Below, one piece after another: positions 15,151-28,200 of a stretch of 64,000 bases of DNA. The DNA comes from Epiperipatus broadwayi (lineage: Eukaryota > Onychophora > Udeonychophora > Euonychophora > Peripatidae). The position numbers were made by a program, and so were the translations under genes. Under the pieces are notes generated by a model, which ran no database searches, had not been told where the DNA came from, and saw nothing but the letters and a program-made list of their open reading frames with translations. Position 1 is the first letter of the stretch. Each line of letters opens with the position of its first letter. The DNA lies in assembly GCA_028023455.1 (NCBI GenBank), contig JAQFVV010006714.1, positions 334,875 to 398,874 of the forward strand. Direction: 5' to 3'.

Positions 15151-17394
15151 ATGGCGTCCACATCAGATTCCAAGATAAAGTTTGGTGCGAGTCAGACTTC
15201 ACGATTATATAGCAATATTAGAGCACAAACAACATATGCGAACATAGCTGAATTAAATTTGCAAAATGCAAAACCCCAAGATTTAGAAGGGCCAATCAGG
15301 ATGACCTGAATGAAGTAAATGATATAAATATGAATCAATATGATGCCGACGTGCCTTTACAAAACATTTGGTTTAAAGAAGAAATGGAAGAAATAAATCG
15401 CAGATTTAATGAAACTATACCGAAAAAATTATTCATGTCATTTAAGAGATTTTTTTCAAAGAAGTCAATCGTCTTAGCAGCAACAGATAGAAATCTCTCT
15501 CTCTACAAGTTTCCAAAGGAAATACTATATAAAGAGTTATCTAACAACAAAATGTGGAGCTCAGTTTCAACCATAGGAGAGCATACCAACTCAAGATATC
15601 TGGCGATAGAATTCATTAATGAAACGCAATGTACAGATTTTCAATAAAAAATTAAGACTTTGGAAAATTATGCTCTTGTGATTGTAGGTAGAGAGATGCA
15701 AAACGATCACACTGGCATTATTAAAAATACCTATTTTGGGTATAATATACACGATTTCACAAAATTAATGAAACCCTTTGGGCAACCGATATACATGAAG
15801 CCAATATATCGTTCAGACACACCTACACTAGTTTATTCAAACAGGTTTTATTTCAAAATCAAAATGAATGAAGGCATAAGATTTGAAGACATCCCAAGCA
15901 TAATAGTGGATCAGGAAGCAATACTGACTATACAAATTAAAGGGCTTAGGCCACAAGGTTTTGTGTGTGGAAGTAGAGATCACCTGGCAATAGATTGTGG
16001 AAGAAAGCACAACAGCAATGGCCAGTCAACACAGCAAATATTAATTAAAGAAAACACAACAGATCAACTGGAGGATCAAGCAAAACCAGACAAGAAGATA
16101 GAAAATCACAAACATCCAGAGACTGGCCAAGAAATAGATGACATGCAAAAAAATAAAAAAAAATGGGCAAAAATGACAGATAAAGAATATACAAAGGAAG
16201 GAACAGAAAATCAGCCAAGGCCAGATAAGAAGAGAAAATACACCAAACATGAAGAGTGTGACCAAGAGATGGGTGACATGTAAAAAAAATTATAAACAAA
16301 TAGATGATATACAAAGAAATAAGAAGCAAAGTTTGTTGAAAGTCGCTGATCAGTCAGTACTATTACAGCTGCTTGAGACAGACAAACTAACCACTGAAAA
16401 AGAAGGCAAAAGAATTGAAGTCAGTCCAAAACAGATAAAGCCTCGTCAAAAAAAACAATCAAAAAAAGGAAATCAAGATAACAATCAAAGACTGGAATCT
16501 GAGACTGGAATAGAAGATACACCTGATGAACACCAAAGATCAAAAATAGATATAGACATTATGCAAAAAAATAATAAAAAATGTGGAGAAATAAACCAAT
16601 TGGATGAAGAAGATATAATTGAAGATACAGAAAATAAAACAAGCACAGAGAAAAAACTAAAACACACCAAACACATTGACGGCAACCCAGAACTAGATGA
16701 CGTAAAAGGGAAAAATAAGGAACTGGATGGCATACAACATAATAAACAAAGTAAGCAAAAAACAGATAAAGAAGATACAATGGAAGCAATGGCAGACAAG
16801 AACATAAAACACATCAAACACATTGAAGCCAACCGTGAACTAGTTGGCTTAAAAATAGAAAATAAGCCACTGGACCTTATACAAGATAATAATAACCAAA
16901 GTAAGCTTAAAATGGCACACCAGGAAAGTCCAGCTCAGCTCTATGAGCAAGAGAGATTAAACAATAAAAAAGAGGATAAAAGAATTGCAGCAAAGGTAAG
17001 CCATATGAAATGTGACCAACAAAATCAGTCAAAGAGTGCAAATAAAGATTACATGCTAATTATGGCACTTGATACTGAAACTGAAGATGTGAATCATGTA
17101 GATAGAAGATGCAAAATTTCAACCAAAGTCATACCATGGTCAACAATTATTAATAAAACATCTGCTGAAATGATGGAGGCTATTACTCCAGATCTGCCTA
17201 CCCAAATAGAAATGAACACTGAATATAAGTGCAAACCAGGGCATCCACCAAAACAAGATAGAAGATATAAAAAGGTGAGAATTGAACAAGAAAATTCTCA
17301 CAGTGAGCAAGAAATATATAATTGGGCTGTAGCAGTGGATGAAGAGAGTGGCCTGGTGTTTCAAGATGCAGTGGAAATCGAGGAAGAAAAGTAA
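15151..17394 (+). pseudogene. Element A ORF1 (RNA-binding protein), broken
   Basis: LINE ORF1 proteins bind the element RNA in the RNP. The start is ATGGCGTCC at 15,151, and the matching ATGGCGTC begins ORF1 of element C. Segments in order: an N-terminal region to 15,309, where a frameshift ends it; a conserved domain at 15,330-15,950 broken by one TAA at 15,645; and a zinc-knuckle relic near 15,950-16,000, where the first Cys is lost (GFVCGSRDHLAIDC against CFACGETGHLAIDC in element C). A long Lys/Glu/Asn-rich region with about four degenerate ~50-60-residue repeats follows (KH(I/E)..N.EL...K.K.LD.IQ.N). The last part carries a GHPPKQDRR segment like the GRPPKKNR of element C. A second frameshift lies near 16,260. 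Confidence 0.75.
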
Positions 17395-17437
17395 AAAGAC
17401 ATGAATTCCTAAACTCAAAAGGAAAAAAAAACTATTA

Positions 17438-20400
17438 ATGAAACTTAAAATTGCTGTTTTAAATGTCAGAGGACTTAATGCAGTTAATAAAAATTTCAAA
17501 GTCAGAAATTGGATAAATCAAATCCGTATGCATATAAAAGGATTATTAGAAACAAAGATATATGCAGGCTCGGCAATAAACCCAGCTACCTACCTGAGGG
17601 GCCAGGGCTTCTCTGCATGTTCCAGAGATTCATCGTCCCCATCTGCAGGAACTGGAATAGTAATTGCTCAAGATTGTCCTTTTGAAAATTTCAAAATACT
17701 TTACATTGATTCAAACCTTCTAATAATAACACTGACTCAAAAAATAATTATAATGAATATAGTGCTTGTATATATGCCAGTAGAAAAGCAAAAGATAGAA
17801 TCTATATAATATAAATTCAATTCTTGCCATGAATGCAAGCCCCACTGTTCTGGTTGGGGACTGCAACTCATCTTATGAAGAATTTATACAGAAATCACTA
17901 CATAAAATAGCCATACCATTGATTAGTGGACAAGGTTTTCTGACAGAAGGGGCTGTCTCTTTTCATAATGGTCAGTTTGCAACATTAATAGATCTTGTCT
18001 TTTACTCACCATTGCTGCATCATCTCATGGAAGTAAAATTGGTCCGACCACCTTTTCTGATCAGTCTGCCCAGTTAATCACAATCAATCTAGGAAAACTG
18101 CAAGCAGTTAATCACAACCTAACAAAAACAATAAGAGTACTTATCCCAACAAATGCGACAGAATTCCTCTTCTCAGAGACATATATTTTGTTGCAGAAGG
18201 TTAAAGGGATGAGCCTTGATCCTATACAGCAATACCTCACTTTTATACATATATTGTCTTTCAATGTTGATCATGTAACAAGAAATCAACCACCACCATC
18301 AAGGCTTCTGCAATATGCTGATCAGCTACATCAGAGACTAATTATGATGACTCCAACACACAACACCCAAATACACATAAGAAAGCTGACTGACGTTTAT
18401 AACAAGGCCTGTGAATCACTAAAAGAATATCTGAAGATAAAGAAAAGTAAGCTTTGCATGGCACAACAGCACACATGGACCCGCAAGTTTATCAAGTGGG
18501 CTTTGGGTTATGTACCAGACATAAAAGTGCCAATGGCCATACAGACTGAGGATGGTATGTTCACTGGCCATAACATGATTATGCCATTGTTCAAATATTT
18601 TCAAGATAAGTTAAGTGTGGAGCCTCGCCTTTTTTTCAGCCAAAAATGTTTGGAGAGATTGAGGGTGAATTACCAGTTAGTGAAAATGATATAATAGAGA
18701 AAATGAGAACTATCAGCAATGCTTGTCATCCAGGTGGCCATGGGATACCACTGTTCATTTTCAAGCATTCAAGATTTTTTACAGCTAAATACCTCAAGGA
18801 TTTAGCAAACCATCTTGCTCAAGAAATTAAACCAACAACAGGAATATACCCCATGGCAATAGTGCCATATAATAAGAAAAAGAAAGGCATACCAATGCCA
18901 AATGAGATTAGACCAATATCTATGGGGCCACTTCCAATTAAAATAGTGGAAAAAAATTATAAAAGATTGAGCCCTATATTTTACCAACCATCAGTGAATC
19001 ACAATTTGCAAAGAAGACATCATCAACAGGTCAAGCAGCATTGTTATTCAAGACCATGATGATAGCCACCAGGGTGAGAAAGAAATACAGCACAGTAGTG
19101 GTGCAGATAGATATTGCTTCAGCTTTTGATTCAGTGAAAATCCCTGTGTTACTGGTTATGTTCAAGCAGACTAAAATACCCAAAGGTCTGTTATATCTGA
19201 CTGCAAACTTGATACTGAGCAGAGAACTGTATGTTACTATGAATGGCCAAAATTCAACCTGATTCATCCCAATGCAATCACTATCCCAAGGATCTCCTCT
19301 GAGTGCATTAATGTTTATTTATTATATCAATCCTCTTATTGAAAAAATCAATAGCACATTCATTGGAGTTCAAATACCTGGTACAACACAGAAAATTGCA
19401 TGTCTCGCATACATGGACGATATCACAGTCTTCTTGACATCAAAGAAGGAAATACCACAGCTTCAGGCAGTGCTTGAACAATTCTCAAAACAATATGAAT
19501 TGAGCATAAACCCAGAAAAGTCTGCGGCCTGGATGCTACTCACTGGACAGTCATGTGGACCAATGTATTGAGCAAAACCAGCTCCATTCTTAGGCTTTCC
19601 TTTTTTCTAGGAGCCACTGGAGATGTCAAATCCAAGCCAAACTCAAAGAAAAAGTTAAAAGCATAGCTGAATCACTCTCAAAGGCATATTTGTCCATATA
19701 TGCAAAGGTACAACTGATTAACAAACTTATAATAACCAAGATAACATATTACATGCCTGTAGTTGAATTTTCAAAAAAAATATAGCATGCATTAATTCCA
19801 TATGTTGCAAGCTCATCTGGGGGAAAAGGACGGTGGCAATTTCAATGGCAAAACTGAATCGCCCTCTTATAGCAAATGGACTGGGATTGCATAGCTTACA
19901 AACATTTCAAACATTCAAAACAAGGAATGCTATAATTGCTATACTCACTCAATTTCCCAAATTAAGACACCTAGAGCAGATAACACCTACAGATAGACCT
20001 CCAAAAGAACAATTCCAGATCAATTGAACCAAAAATATAAATACTGGGAAATATATAAATTTATACATCAAAATAATTATAATGAGGAGATCCTACCAAT
20101 ACTAGAAATAGGAAACAAATATCTGATCAAGCAATACAAAAAATGGCAACTAGAACCTAAATTCCTAGATTTTATAATCAAGATGAATTTAAATGCTTTG
20201 CCTACTAAATATATTTTACATCACAGAAGAATGTACAGGTCAGTTGATCCATTCAGTGGCCTTTGCCATATGGCTGAGGAGACTTTACAGCATATAATTT
20301 TCAACTGCAAGGCCTTGGAGCAGACTAGATGCATTTTGCAGGGCAAATACAGGGGAAAAAATACTACAATGAAGCAAATTATGTCAAATTACAAAGGTAG

Positions 20401-20608
20401 GTCTATACCAGCCATAAGGGCCTCAACATTTGTCTTATATGCCCTTTGGTGCACTAGGTGTGTGTTCATATTGGGTAATAATCCCAGAAGGCATCCAGCC
20501 ACATTTGAGAATAAGTTGAATAAAATTCAAGTTAGAGACAAGCAGATCACCAGCCCAGATATTTATGCAGCTACTTGGTCCCTGCTCAGACAAACAGCAA
20601 AGCTATAA
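17438..20608 (+). pseudogene. Element A ORF2 (endonuclease-reverse transcriptase), broken
   Basis: ORF2 would nick target DNA and reverse-transcribe element RNA. The start MKLKIAVLNVRGLN at 17,438 matches element C. The endonuclease covers 17,438-18,100: ETK near residue 40; GDFN degraded to GDCN at about 17,857; and LIDLVFYSP near 18,000. The RT covers about 18,700-19,700: IRPISMGPLP near 18,910, motif A QIDIASAFDSV near 19,105, motif B SQGSPLSALMF near 19,285 and YMDD near 19,410. The zinc motif CHMAEETLQHIIFNC lies near 20,265-20,310 (the first Cys is in SGLC just before). Frameshifts or stops occur near 17,809, 18,070, 18,670, 19,040, 19,260 and 19,569, and several lie between 19,570 and 20,024. 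The copy is dead. Confidence 0.85.
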
Positions 20609-20826
20609 AGAACAAAAATTAAAGAAAGCATGGTCCAGATTATGCTCTTATTGGACAATAATGTGATTAATTAACATTTCTAAAGTGGATAGAATCATGT
20701 AAAATTACCCGTATAGATATGTACTTTTAAAAAAATGAATATTGTAGCACTTGAAATTGAACTGACAATAATAAGATTCAACATGTATCTTGCTATGACA
20801 TTATAATACTATGTAACTATTGGATC

Positions 20827-20832
20827 AATAAA
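20827..20832 (+). promoter_or_regulatory. Polyadenylation signal of element A
   Basis: AATAAA inside GGATCAATAAAG, about 18 nt before the trinucleotide tail. Element C has the same GATCAATAAAG followed by a TTGAAAC-type end just before its own tail, so this junction is conserved within the family. Confidence 0.7.
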
Positions 20833-20850
20833 GTTTACTATTGTTGAAAC

Positions 20851-21279
<429 letters not shown>

Positions 21280-21323
21280 GAGTAAATAAGCAAATATTTT
21301 ATCTAGTGCTGTGCTTGCAATTA

Positions 21324-21720
21324 TATTTCATTCCAATATCAGCCTTTCAAGCTAATTGAGCACGCGCCTTTGAGAGTGTTAAATAAATGAATACTCTCTT
21401 CTTCAATCCGAGATATTGCTTATTCACTCATAATTAAATTTCAGTAAGAATGACTTCTAGTAAATTCTAAGTAATTACACCGACGTCATTCAGCCAAATA
21501 ACATCGTAAATAGTAATTTAAAGTGAGAATCGACTCACGCTCTCTTCAGAAGTTCTTCAGATTTGCTCATATAAAAGAATTTGAGTTGTAGGAATAAGAG
21601 GATTCTTTTTATTCCTGCATAAATGCTATATCTCGGATTGAAGAAGAGAGTATTCATTTATTTAACACTCTCAAAGGCGCATGCTCAATTAGCTTAAAAG
21701 GCTGATATTGGAATGAAATA
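21324..21720. mobile_element. Foldback/MITE-like element with 93-bp inverted repeats
   Basis: The arms at 21,324-21,416 and 21,628-21,720 are reverse complements over 93 bp with two mismatches. Both start TATTTCATTCC at their outer ends. The spacer of 211 bp has no open frame. The element lies between the tail of LINE A and the truncated LINE B, and (AAT)n sequence touches its right end. No transposase is encoded, so it would be non-autonomous. I could not define a convincing target-site duplication, and the superfamily is unknown. Confidence 0.8.
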
Positions 21721-21825
21721 ATAATAATAATAATAATAAAAATAAAAAAAAGACCATAATCTTTTGGTTTAGAAATAATTTTATAGCATATAAATTCTTT
21801 TATATCTAGCTGTTATTATATAATA

Positions 21826-24515
21826 GTGTTAATTGTTGATAAACTACATTTCAATAGAAAAACAGTAACAACAACAAGAATGCTTAACAAGGCCAGCACA
21901 CCTGAATGGATCTTCTCGGAAGCTTATATCCTCTTCCACAATATCCAGCTTCTTTCATTGTCACCTCTTGAAGCTTTTTCAGTCTTTGTAGGGGTACTTA
22001 GTTCCCTGATAAACAATTTCACCCGAAAAACCAAGGGCCCAAACAGGCTGCTTGGGGAGCTGGATTTCATTGGCAAGAGAGTCAGTGAATTATCATCAAT
22101 TGATGCTGGAATTGTGGAGATCATGTTGTTAAAGAAACAGTACAGGGAGAAACAGAGGGTGCTTGCACAATATGTTGCGACAAAAAGGGCAAAGATCTAT
22201 TTGGCAACACAACAAAATTGGACATGGAACTACCTGAGATGGGCCATTGGTGCTGCAAAAAGACCTACCCCATCATTAATCAACATAGACACCCATAACT
22301 ACTCTGGGGCTGCAATGCTAGATAAGATCCATGAGCACTTCAAGAGAAAACTCCAAAGTCAAAAGTTTGACATCAGTAATATCTGGAATGATAAACAAGA
22401 AGTTGGTGAACACAATATAACAGAGGAACAAATCTTCCAGGAGCTTCAATCCTATCCTGAACATGTGCATCCTGGTTTACATGGCATTCCCCGATTTGTA
22501 TTGTTGCACCTTGGCCATTTCACAGCTCCAATAGTACGGAGAGTATTTGATATGCTGGCGGGGACTTTCAAAGTGTTCCTGACCTGTATCCAATTGCTCT
22601 TGTACCATACATTTAAAAATTCACCAATCCATCCAGTTTATCTAACATTAGACCTATCTCAATGTCCCCACTAATCATCAAGTCAATTGAATCATTGGTT
22701 AAGGATAGGATCCAGCAACAGTTACTTACCAGGATCTCTGTACACCAGTTTGCATGCAAAGGCTCATCCACCAGACGTGCTGCTGGTGGAGCATGTAAGA
22801 TCACATCGAAAATCAGGGCCTGTTGCTGTTCAAATAGACTTTGCAGCTGTTTTTGACTCTGTGATGCCAGCAAAACTACTATCCATATTAAGGCACTATG
22901 GAGTACCTATTGTCTATGTTAAAATCATTGCTAACTTGTTGCTAAACAGGTCAATTCACACATCACTTGATGGCTCCTGGCATCTGGTTTCAGACCACAT
23001 CTATCAATCTCCCAGGGGGTGCCACCAACCACCCTTTTTTTTCCCCTCCCCCCCAAACCCTAAAAAATGAAAAAAAGAAATTTGTGCCAGCACTAAAGGA
23101 GGAACTCCACCACATTTTATATGTGGATGATGTTACCATTTTGCTCCCTTCTGAGAAATACCTGCCAAGGTTATACCAACTGCTGGACAGATATGCGAGA
23201 AAATTCAATCTGGCTGTCAATGCAGACAAATCTGTTGTCTGGAAAATCAGTAGGGGTGTTACAGTACCATCAAGATATACAGGAAATCCACAGAAATTCC
23301 TTGGGTTCCCAATTGCCCTCTCGAAAACAGTGATGAGGAGGGCCATCCAGCAGGATCTTTTGGACAAAACCAAGAAGGTAATAAACTCTCTCTCAATGAT
23401 CTTCCTCTCACTCCCAGGCAAGGTGGCATTGTTAAATATGATGGTGTTTCCACGTATAAACTACTACCTGCCCATCTTCAAACCGACCAAGGGTTTTCAG
23501 GATGCTATAAATTCAGCCTGCACCAAGATGATGTGGAAAAGAAAAACTGTATGCATCAGTCTGGCCAAGGTGCAGAGACCACGTGACCTGATTGGACTTG
23601 GTCTCCATGCCATCAAGGTGTTTTTTGTTCAAAGAGCTCTTTCAGTGCTCAGGAAAATCCACAATAAAAAAGAAAAGGATCAGAGTGAAGACACTGTGGA
23701 GCCCACAGATACACCACCACCCATACACAGTAAATGGGTTAAAGAACTGCAAGAACAACTGGGGACTCTATTTTCAGTTTCCGAGCAATTAGAAAAAGCT
23801 AAGCAAACATATTGGGAAGTATACAAAATCCTTTTCCCAAATCAAAACCCATTATCTACCCGATTAAGACTGTCTGTAAAACAAATGCTCAAGAAGTCAA
23901 GATACTGGTGCATAGGACCAAAGCTGGTCGATTTTATAATCAAGTTTAACTTGTCCTCCTTGCCCACCAGTCACTTTTTGGTGATGCAAAGAGGATTTCA
24001 TCAATTAAGCCCCATGTGTAAACTCTGTAATATGCATGAAGAAACACTGGAGCACATCTTCTATGCCTGCTCATACCTGAGTTGCACTAGAAATAAAATT
24101 ATCGCAAACATTTCCTCTGGCTATGGCAATGTCCTGTCAATTGATCGGGCAATTAAAGAAGGAAACTATGCAACTATCAGGCTAGCGGCATGCCTACTAC
24201 ATGCCTTATGGATTACCAGGTGCCAGCATATCTTCAGACAAGGACATAGTGATCCTTGGATAACTTTTAAAACAATAATAATAAACATGAAGAAGAGAGA
24301 TAGACTCCTTGTGCCAGAGCGTCTCTTTGTAGACACATGGGCACAGATTATCATTTGTGACGATGAGACGACATCTCAGTCTACTGCAGTAAATGTTATG
24401 ACAATACCACACAAATTGGTTGCAAAACTTTGAACTTCTATATGAAACTATTATAATTATCAAATGTAGCTACCTGACACTGTAAATTTTTTCTTAATAA
24501 AAACAAACAAACAGT
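21826..24515 (+). pseudogene. Element B: 5'-truncated L1/Tx1-like LINE ORF2
   Basis: The copy starts inside ORF2 after the endonuclease (TPEWIFSEAYILF corresponds to TPEFLFSETYIML of element C). It then has GIPRFVLLHLGHFTAP near 22,480 and IQIDFAAVFDSV-type motif A near 22,840. A decayed motif B (SPRGC/SQGV) lies near 23,010. LYVDD lies near 23,120 and CKLCNMHEETLEHIFYAC near 24,020-24,070. From 22,967 to 24,433 it is open for 488 codons, but the region between motifs B and C is replaced by homopolymer-rich sequence. One frameshift lies near 22,590. The 3' end at about 24,490-24,515 has AATAAA followed by AACA-type repeats rather than TAA. The protein is clearly diverged from A and C, so it is another subfamily. 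Confidence 0.85.
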
Positions 24516-25045
24516 AACAACAAAAGGAATTAAGATCTTATTAAACTGTGTTACTATAAAATGATAAAATATTAATTAGAAATAGATTCTTTTTGTATAA
24601 TATGTATTTTAACATAATTTTTTAAAAATATAATTAAATTATATTTATAAAGTAATCATCATCATCAAATTTTTCAACATTATCAATCGATGACTTATTG
24701 GATTTAATCTAGTATATTCAATTCTTAGACTTTCTTCTTTACATCACACAAATAAACTTAGTTATTTCACCCATCTTATGTCATATGTGATTTCTTTCTA
24801 GTTTTTTTAAAATACCTTAGGATCCAACTTAAAATATCAGCTACCCATTTATTATAATGTATCTAGTCCATTTCATTTCCGTCTCTTAATTTTTTCAATG
24901 ATGTCAGTGATATCTGTTTGTTCTCTCATCTAAAAATTTTACAATTAATCCCTTTTTGTTACTTCCAACATTGTTGATTGATCTACAATCTCTATATTAT
25001 TTATCTGTTAAATGTCCAATGTCTCAGATTTATAAGTTAGAAGTG

Positions 25046-25092
<47 letters not shown>

Positions 25093-25099
25093 TTCTATA
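24516..25099. other. AT-rich sequence with (TA)n run
   Basis: No gene recognised. A (TA)n tract of about 44 bp lies near 25,047-25,091, next to the palindromes that follow. Confidence 0.6.
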
Positions 25100-25157
25100 T
25101 TTTTAATTAATGGATATTTTATATATATATATATATAAAATATCCATTAATTAAAAA
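25100..25157. repeat. AT-rich palindrome
   Basis: The arm TTTTAATTAATGGATATTTT is followed, after a TA-rich centre, by its reverse complement. This makes a near-perfect hairpin of about 58 bp. It directly precedes a second, longer hairpin. Confidence 0.75.
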
Positions 25158-25172
25158 CAATATTGTAATTAT

Positions 25173-25285
25173 AATTGAAATAATATTTTTAATGGTTTAT
25201 AAACAATTACAAACAATCTTAAAATCCGCAGAGACTTTCGGTTGTTTGTAATTGTTTATAAACCGTTAAAAATATTATTTCAATT
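25173..25285. repeat. Inverted repeat with 44-bp arms
   Basis: The arms at 25,173-25,216 and 25,242-25,285 are reverse complements with one mismatch. They are separated by a 25-bp spacer that itself holds a small CCG..CGG hairpin (CCGCAGAGACTTTCGG). No coding potential. It may be a foldback element relic. The sequence after it (25,300-25,345) is less AT-rich. Confidence 0.8.
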
Positions 25286-28200
25286 ATATATATATATATT
25301 GAACCGGGTGGGATTGTTAGATCGATTGGGAAACATAATCTAGCATAAATTTTTACTCTTTAGTGGAAATAGAAATTGTGATAACAAAATTGTAAGGCTT
25401 ACTTTTATATATAAAAATATGATATTATAAAATTATTTATTATACATTCAATCTACACCAATGCAATTTAAGTATTGCTCCACACTGGTTCCTTAGGCAG
25501 AGAAGAATAATACCCAGAGGATACCTGTGACCAAGCTGGAGCTATATATAAGATATATAACTATGACTACATTTCAAGGCCACAGATCTTCTCGACTGCA
25601 AAATTCAACACCTATCATTCAAAGCACTTTTTTGTTTCGGAATAAAATCCAGGTACCAGTTAATTACACAAAGTAACTAAAGTCTGCTGAATGATGGCAA
25701 ACTAATTCAGCACCTAAGAAATCCCAACTAGCTCAATCAAAAGAATAATATCATAAATTGCTGCTTTAACTTCTCTGATAATTTGCTTTTTAGTAGTATT
25801 ATTAAAAGAAATTGACTGACAAATACTAATTTGTAAAATGTTCAATATAATTTGTAAACTAATTATAAATTCTTCTTAATTAAATAAACAATAATTTTAT
25901 GCATACTAACCACATACACATTCTTAATAACATACAATAAAATATAATATATCATAAAGCATTATATAAATATGAGACATTAAAACACGCTCATCAGTAC
26001 ATTTTATGCATGCTCTAGAGTTCATTTCTTTTACTGATACTGGAGGCTTCAAAGATTGCAATGGCTACATTAATTGATATCAGAAATTGAAATAAGAAAA
26101 TGTTATTTATTCCCTATAGGATTTTGGACATTGTGGCTTCTTGCTGTTTGCTGCTTCATGTGTGTTTTACCATCCGGTTGGATTTTAGGCTTCTGATTTG
26201 GCCCTGGTGAATGTGGTTCCATGCCATTTCTATTTCAGGCAGTTAGACATTCCTGGAAGCTTCAGATTGCTTCTATCAGACAGACTGTTGATGTTCTTGC
26301 ATATGAAGGTTGGAGCCCATCACATGCTCTGGAAACTACTCAACACTGTATCGTATTCATTAAAAAAGTCTAATGGGTGATTGACTTGAGATACATGAAT
26401 AACTGTTTCTAGATATGTGTATAACTGACTGACAAAATTTTTGGCCCTATTTATATGAAGACCTTGTTGTAAGTTAATATTGTATGGTAGGAATAAATGG
26501 TCATAGTTACAAGTTAAAAATGTATTGAATATTTTGTTGATTAAGCATTGAAAAACCATTAAATTTTAATATAATGTTTAATATTCAAATAAGTTATTAA
26601 ATTTATCTTTTAAATTATGTTTAAATTATATAAAATTATTTATTAAAGTTTTAATTCCTATAGTGTATTATATGTTTTAATTTTAGTAATGTTATAGAAT
26701 GTCAAAATTTAATATTCCAAATTTTTATTATTGTATTTAATATTTTTTTAAATATAATATTCTTGTAATTAAATATTTATTTAGTTGGTTTCAGACAGTA
26801 AATTCAAAAATTGCAACATTTGTCTGGAATAAATGGGTCACATGATTAATATGTGTGTGATGCATGCAAAGTTTTTTGAAAAAATTTTAAATTATTTTAT
26901 AAAATTGCTACTAAAATTGAGGCATTTGTACATGATAAAAATAAATACAAAATATTATTTTATTAGTTTTTAAAGATATTTAAAATTAGTAAAGATAAAT
27001 TTAAAAATGGATACATTTTTATTAAATGTTTGTTAAGTTAGTAAAGAATTATTAAAATATGTTATTTGAAAATGTTTGGTTAGTTTGAATATAATTTTAA
27101 ATTTAATTGAGAATTAAATAATTCTTATATTATTAAATAAAAAAATGATGACCCATATTTTTATTTTTGATTTTAAAAGTACATAAATGACAAATATATA
27201 AATGAATTTACACTTAGGTGATGAATCAACCAATCAAAATTGTTTTTTGAAGCAGATATCAAACTGTGTGTAATTAAAATTATTGGGAGTCTGATAATTA
27301 ATATTCTAGTTAATCTTATGGTTAGTCTTATTATTTTAAAATTATTATGTTTGAAATAGTATCAGTTTGTTAATAGTTAAGTATTTTTAAATTTTAATAT
27401 AATTTTCTTTTATGAAAGTAAAAAAAAAACGATTAAATTAATATTTAGTATAATTAAAAATGTGCGAGTAACTTAATAAATTTCCTGCCAGTTACTATTT
27501 GAAAGCTTAATTATAATTTACTAATGGACCATGGAACATAAATCTATTATTGTTATTAGGAGAAGATTCGAGAGGAAAGACTGAAGAATTATTGAAGTAC
27601 AATTTTTCCCAGTGCTATTTATCTGTTAATTTTTGCAGAATATTTCAACATTGCAAACAAATATTATTTAGAAGTATATGTTATATAATGGAGATGTCTA
27701 TAATTATAAATTTTAAGACTTGAAAAATATAATTCAAGGAAAAACTGTCAGAAAAGATTAAAGGATAAGTTACCTGTTAATTCTATGAGATATTTGAGAT
27801 GAGGCTATAAAATATATTGCACTTTCTCTATTAAATCCTTTTAATATTTTTATTGACATTATTTTTAACAAAGTCATGATATTTTAACGGAAGAAAAGAT
27901 ATCGATAATAAAGGACATAATTTTTAATGAAAGTTATATTGGATAAACAAATATTGGAATATATTTAAAACCTGCCGTTTAATTACTATTATTATTTTCT
28001 TTAAAAAAAGAAAAAATGGATAATAAAATATACAATATTGTTATATTAAAATAAATAACTCTTGTACTAAACCCTGGATTCATGTATTTATTTTATTGAA
28101 GTATATATGTTAAAAATAGAGAAATGTCTGTGTTTTTATCCTAGGATTACGCGCTATTGAATCTGCCTGCAAGTGATGCATCTGTTCCCAAATAAACTGT

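Noticed and set aside
16041-17499. Several 70-120-codon minus-strand frames inside element A
   Set aside because: Shadows of the A-rich ORF1 and ORF2 coding strand; Leu/Phe-rich with no homology.
22990-23421. 143-codon minus-strand frame in element B
   Set aside because: Antisense shadow of the RT frame that is clearly coding on the plus strand.
25995-26015. CTGATGAGCGTG on the minus strand as another hammerhead
   Set aside because: No GAAA box and no stem II follow.
26320-26559. 79-codon minus-strand frame as a host exon
   Set aside because: No recognisable domain, no convincing splice sites at its limits and composition close to background.
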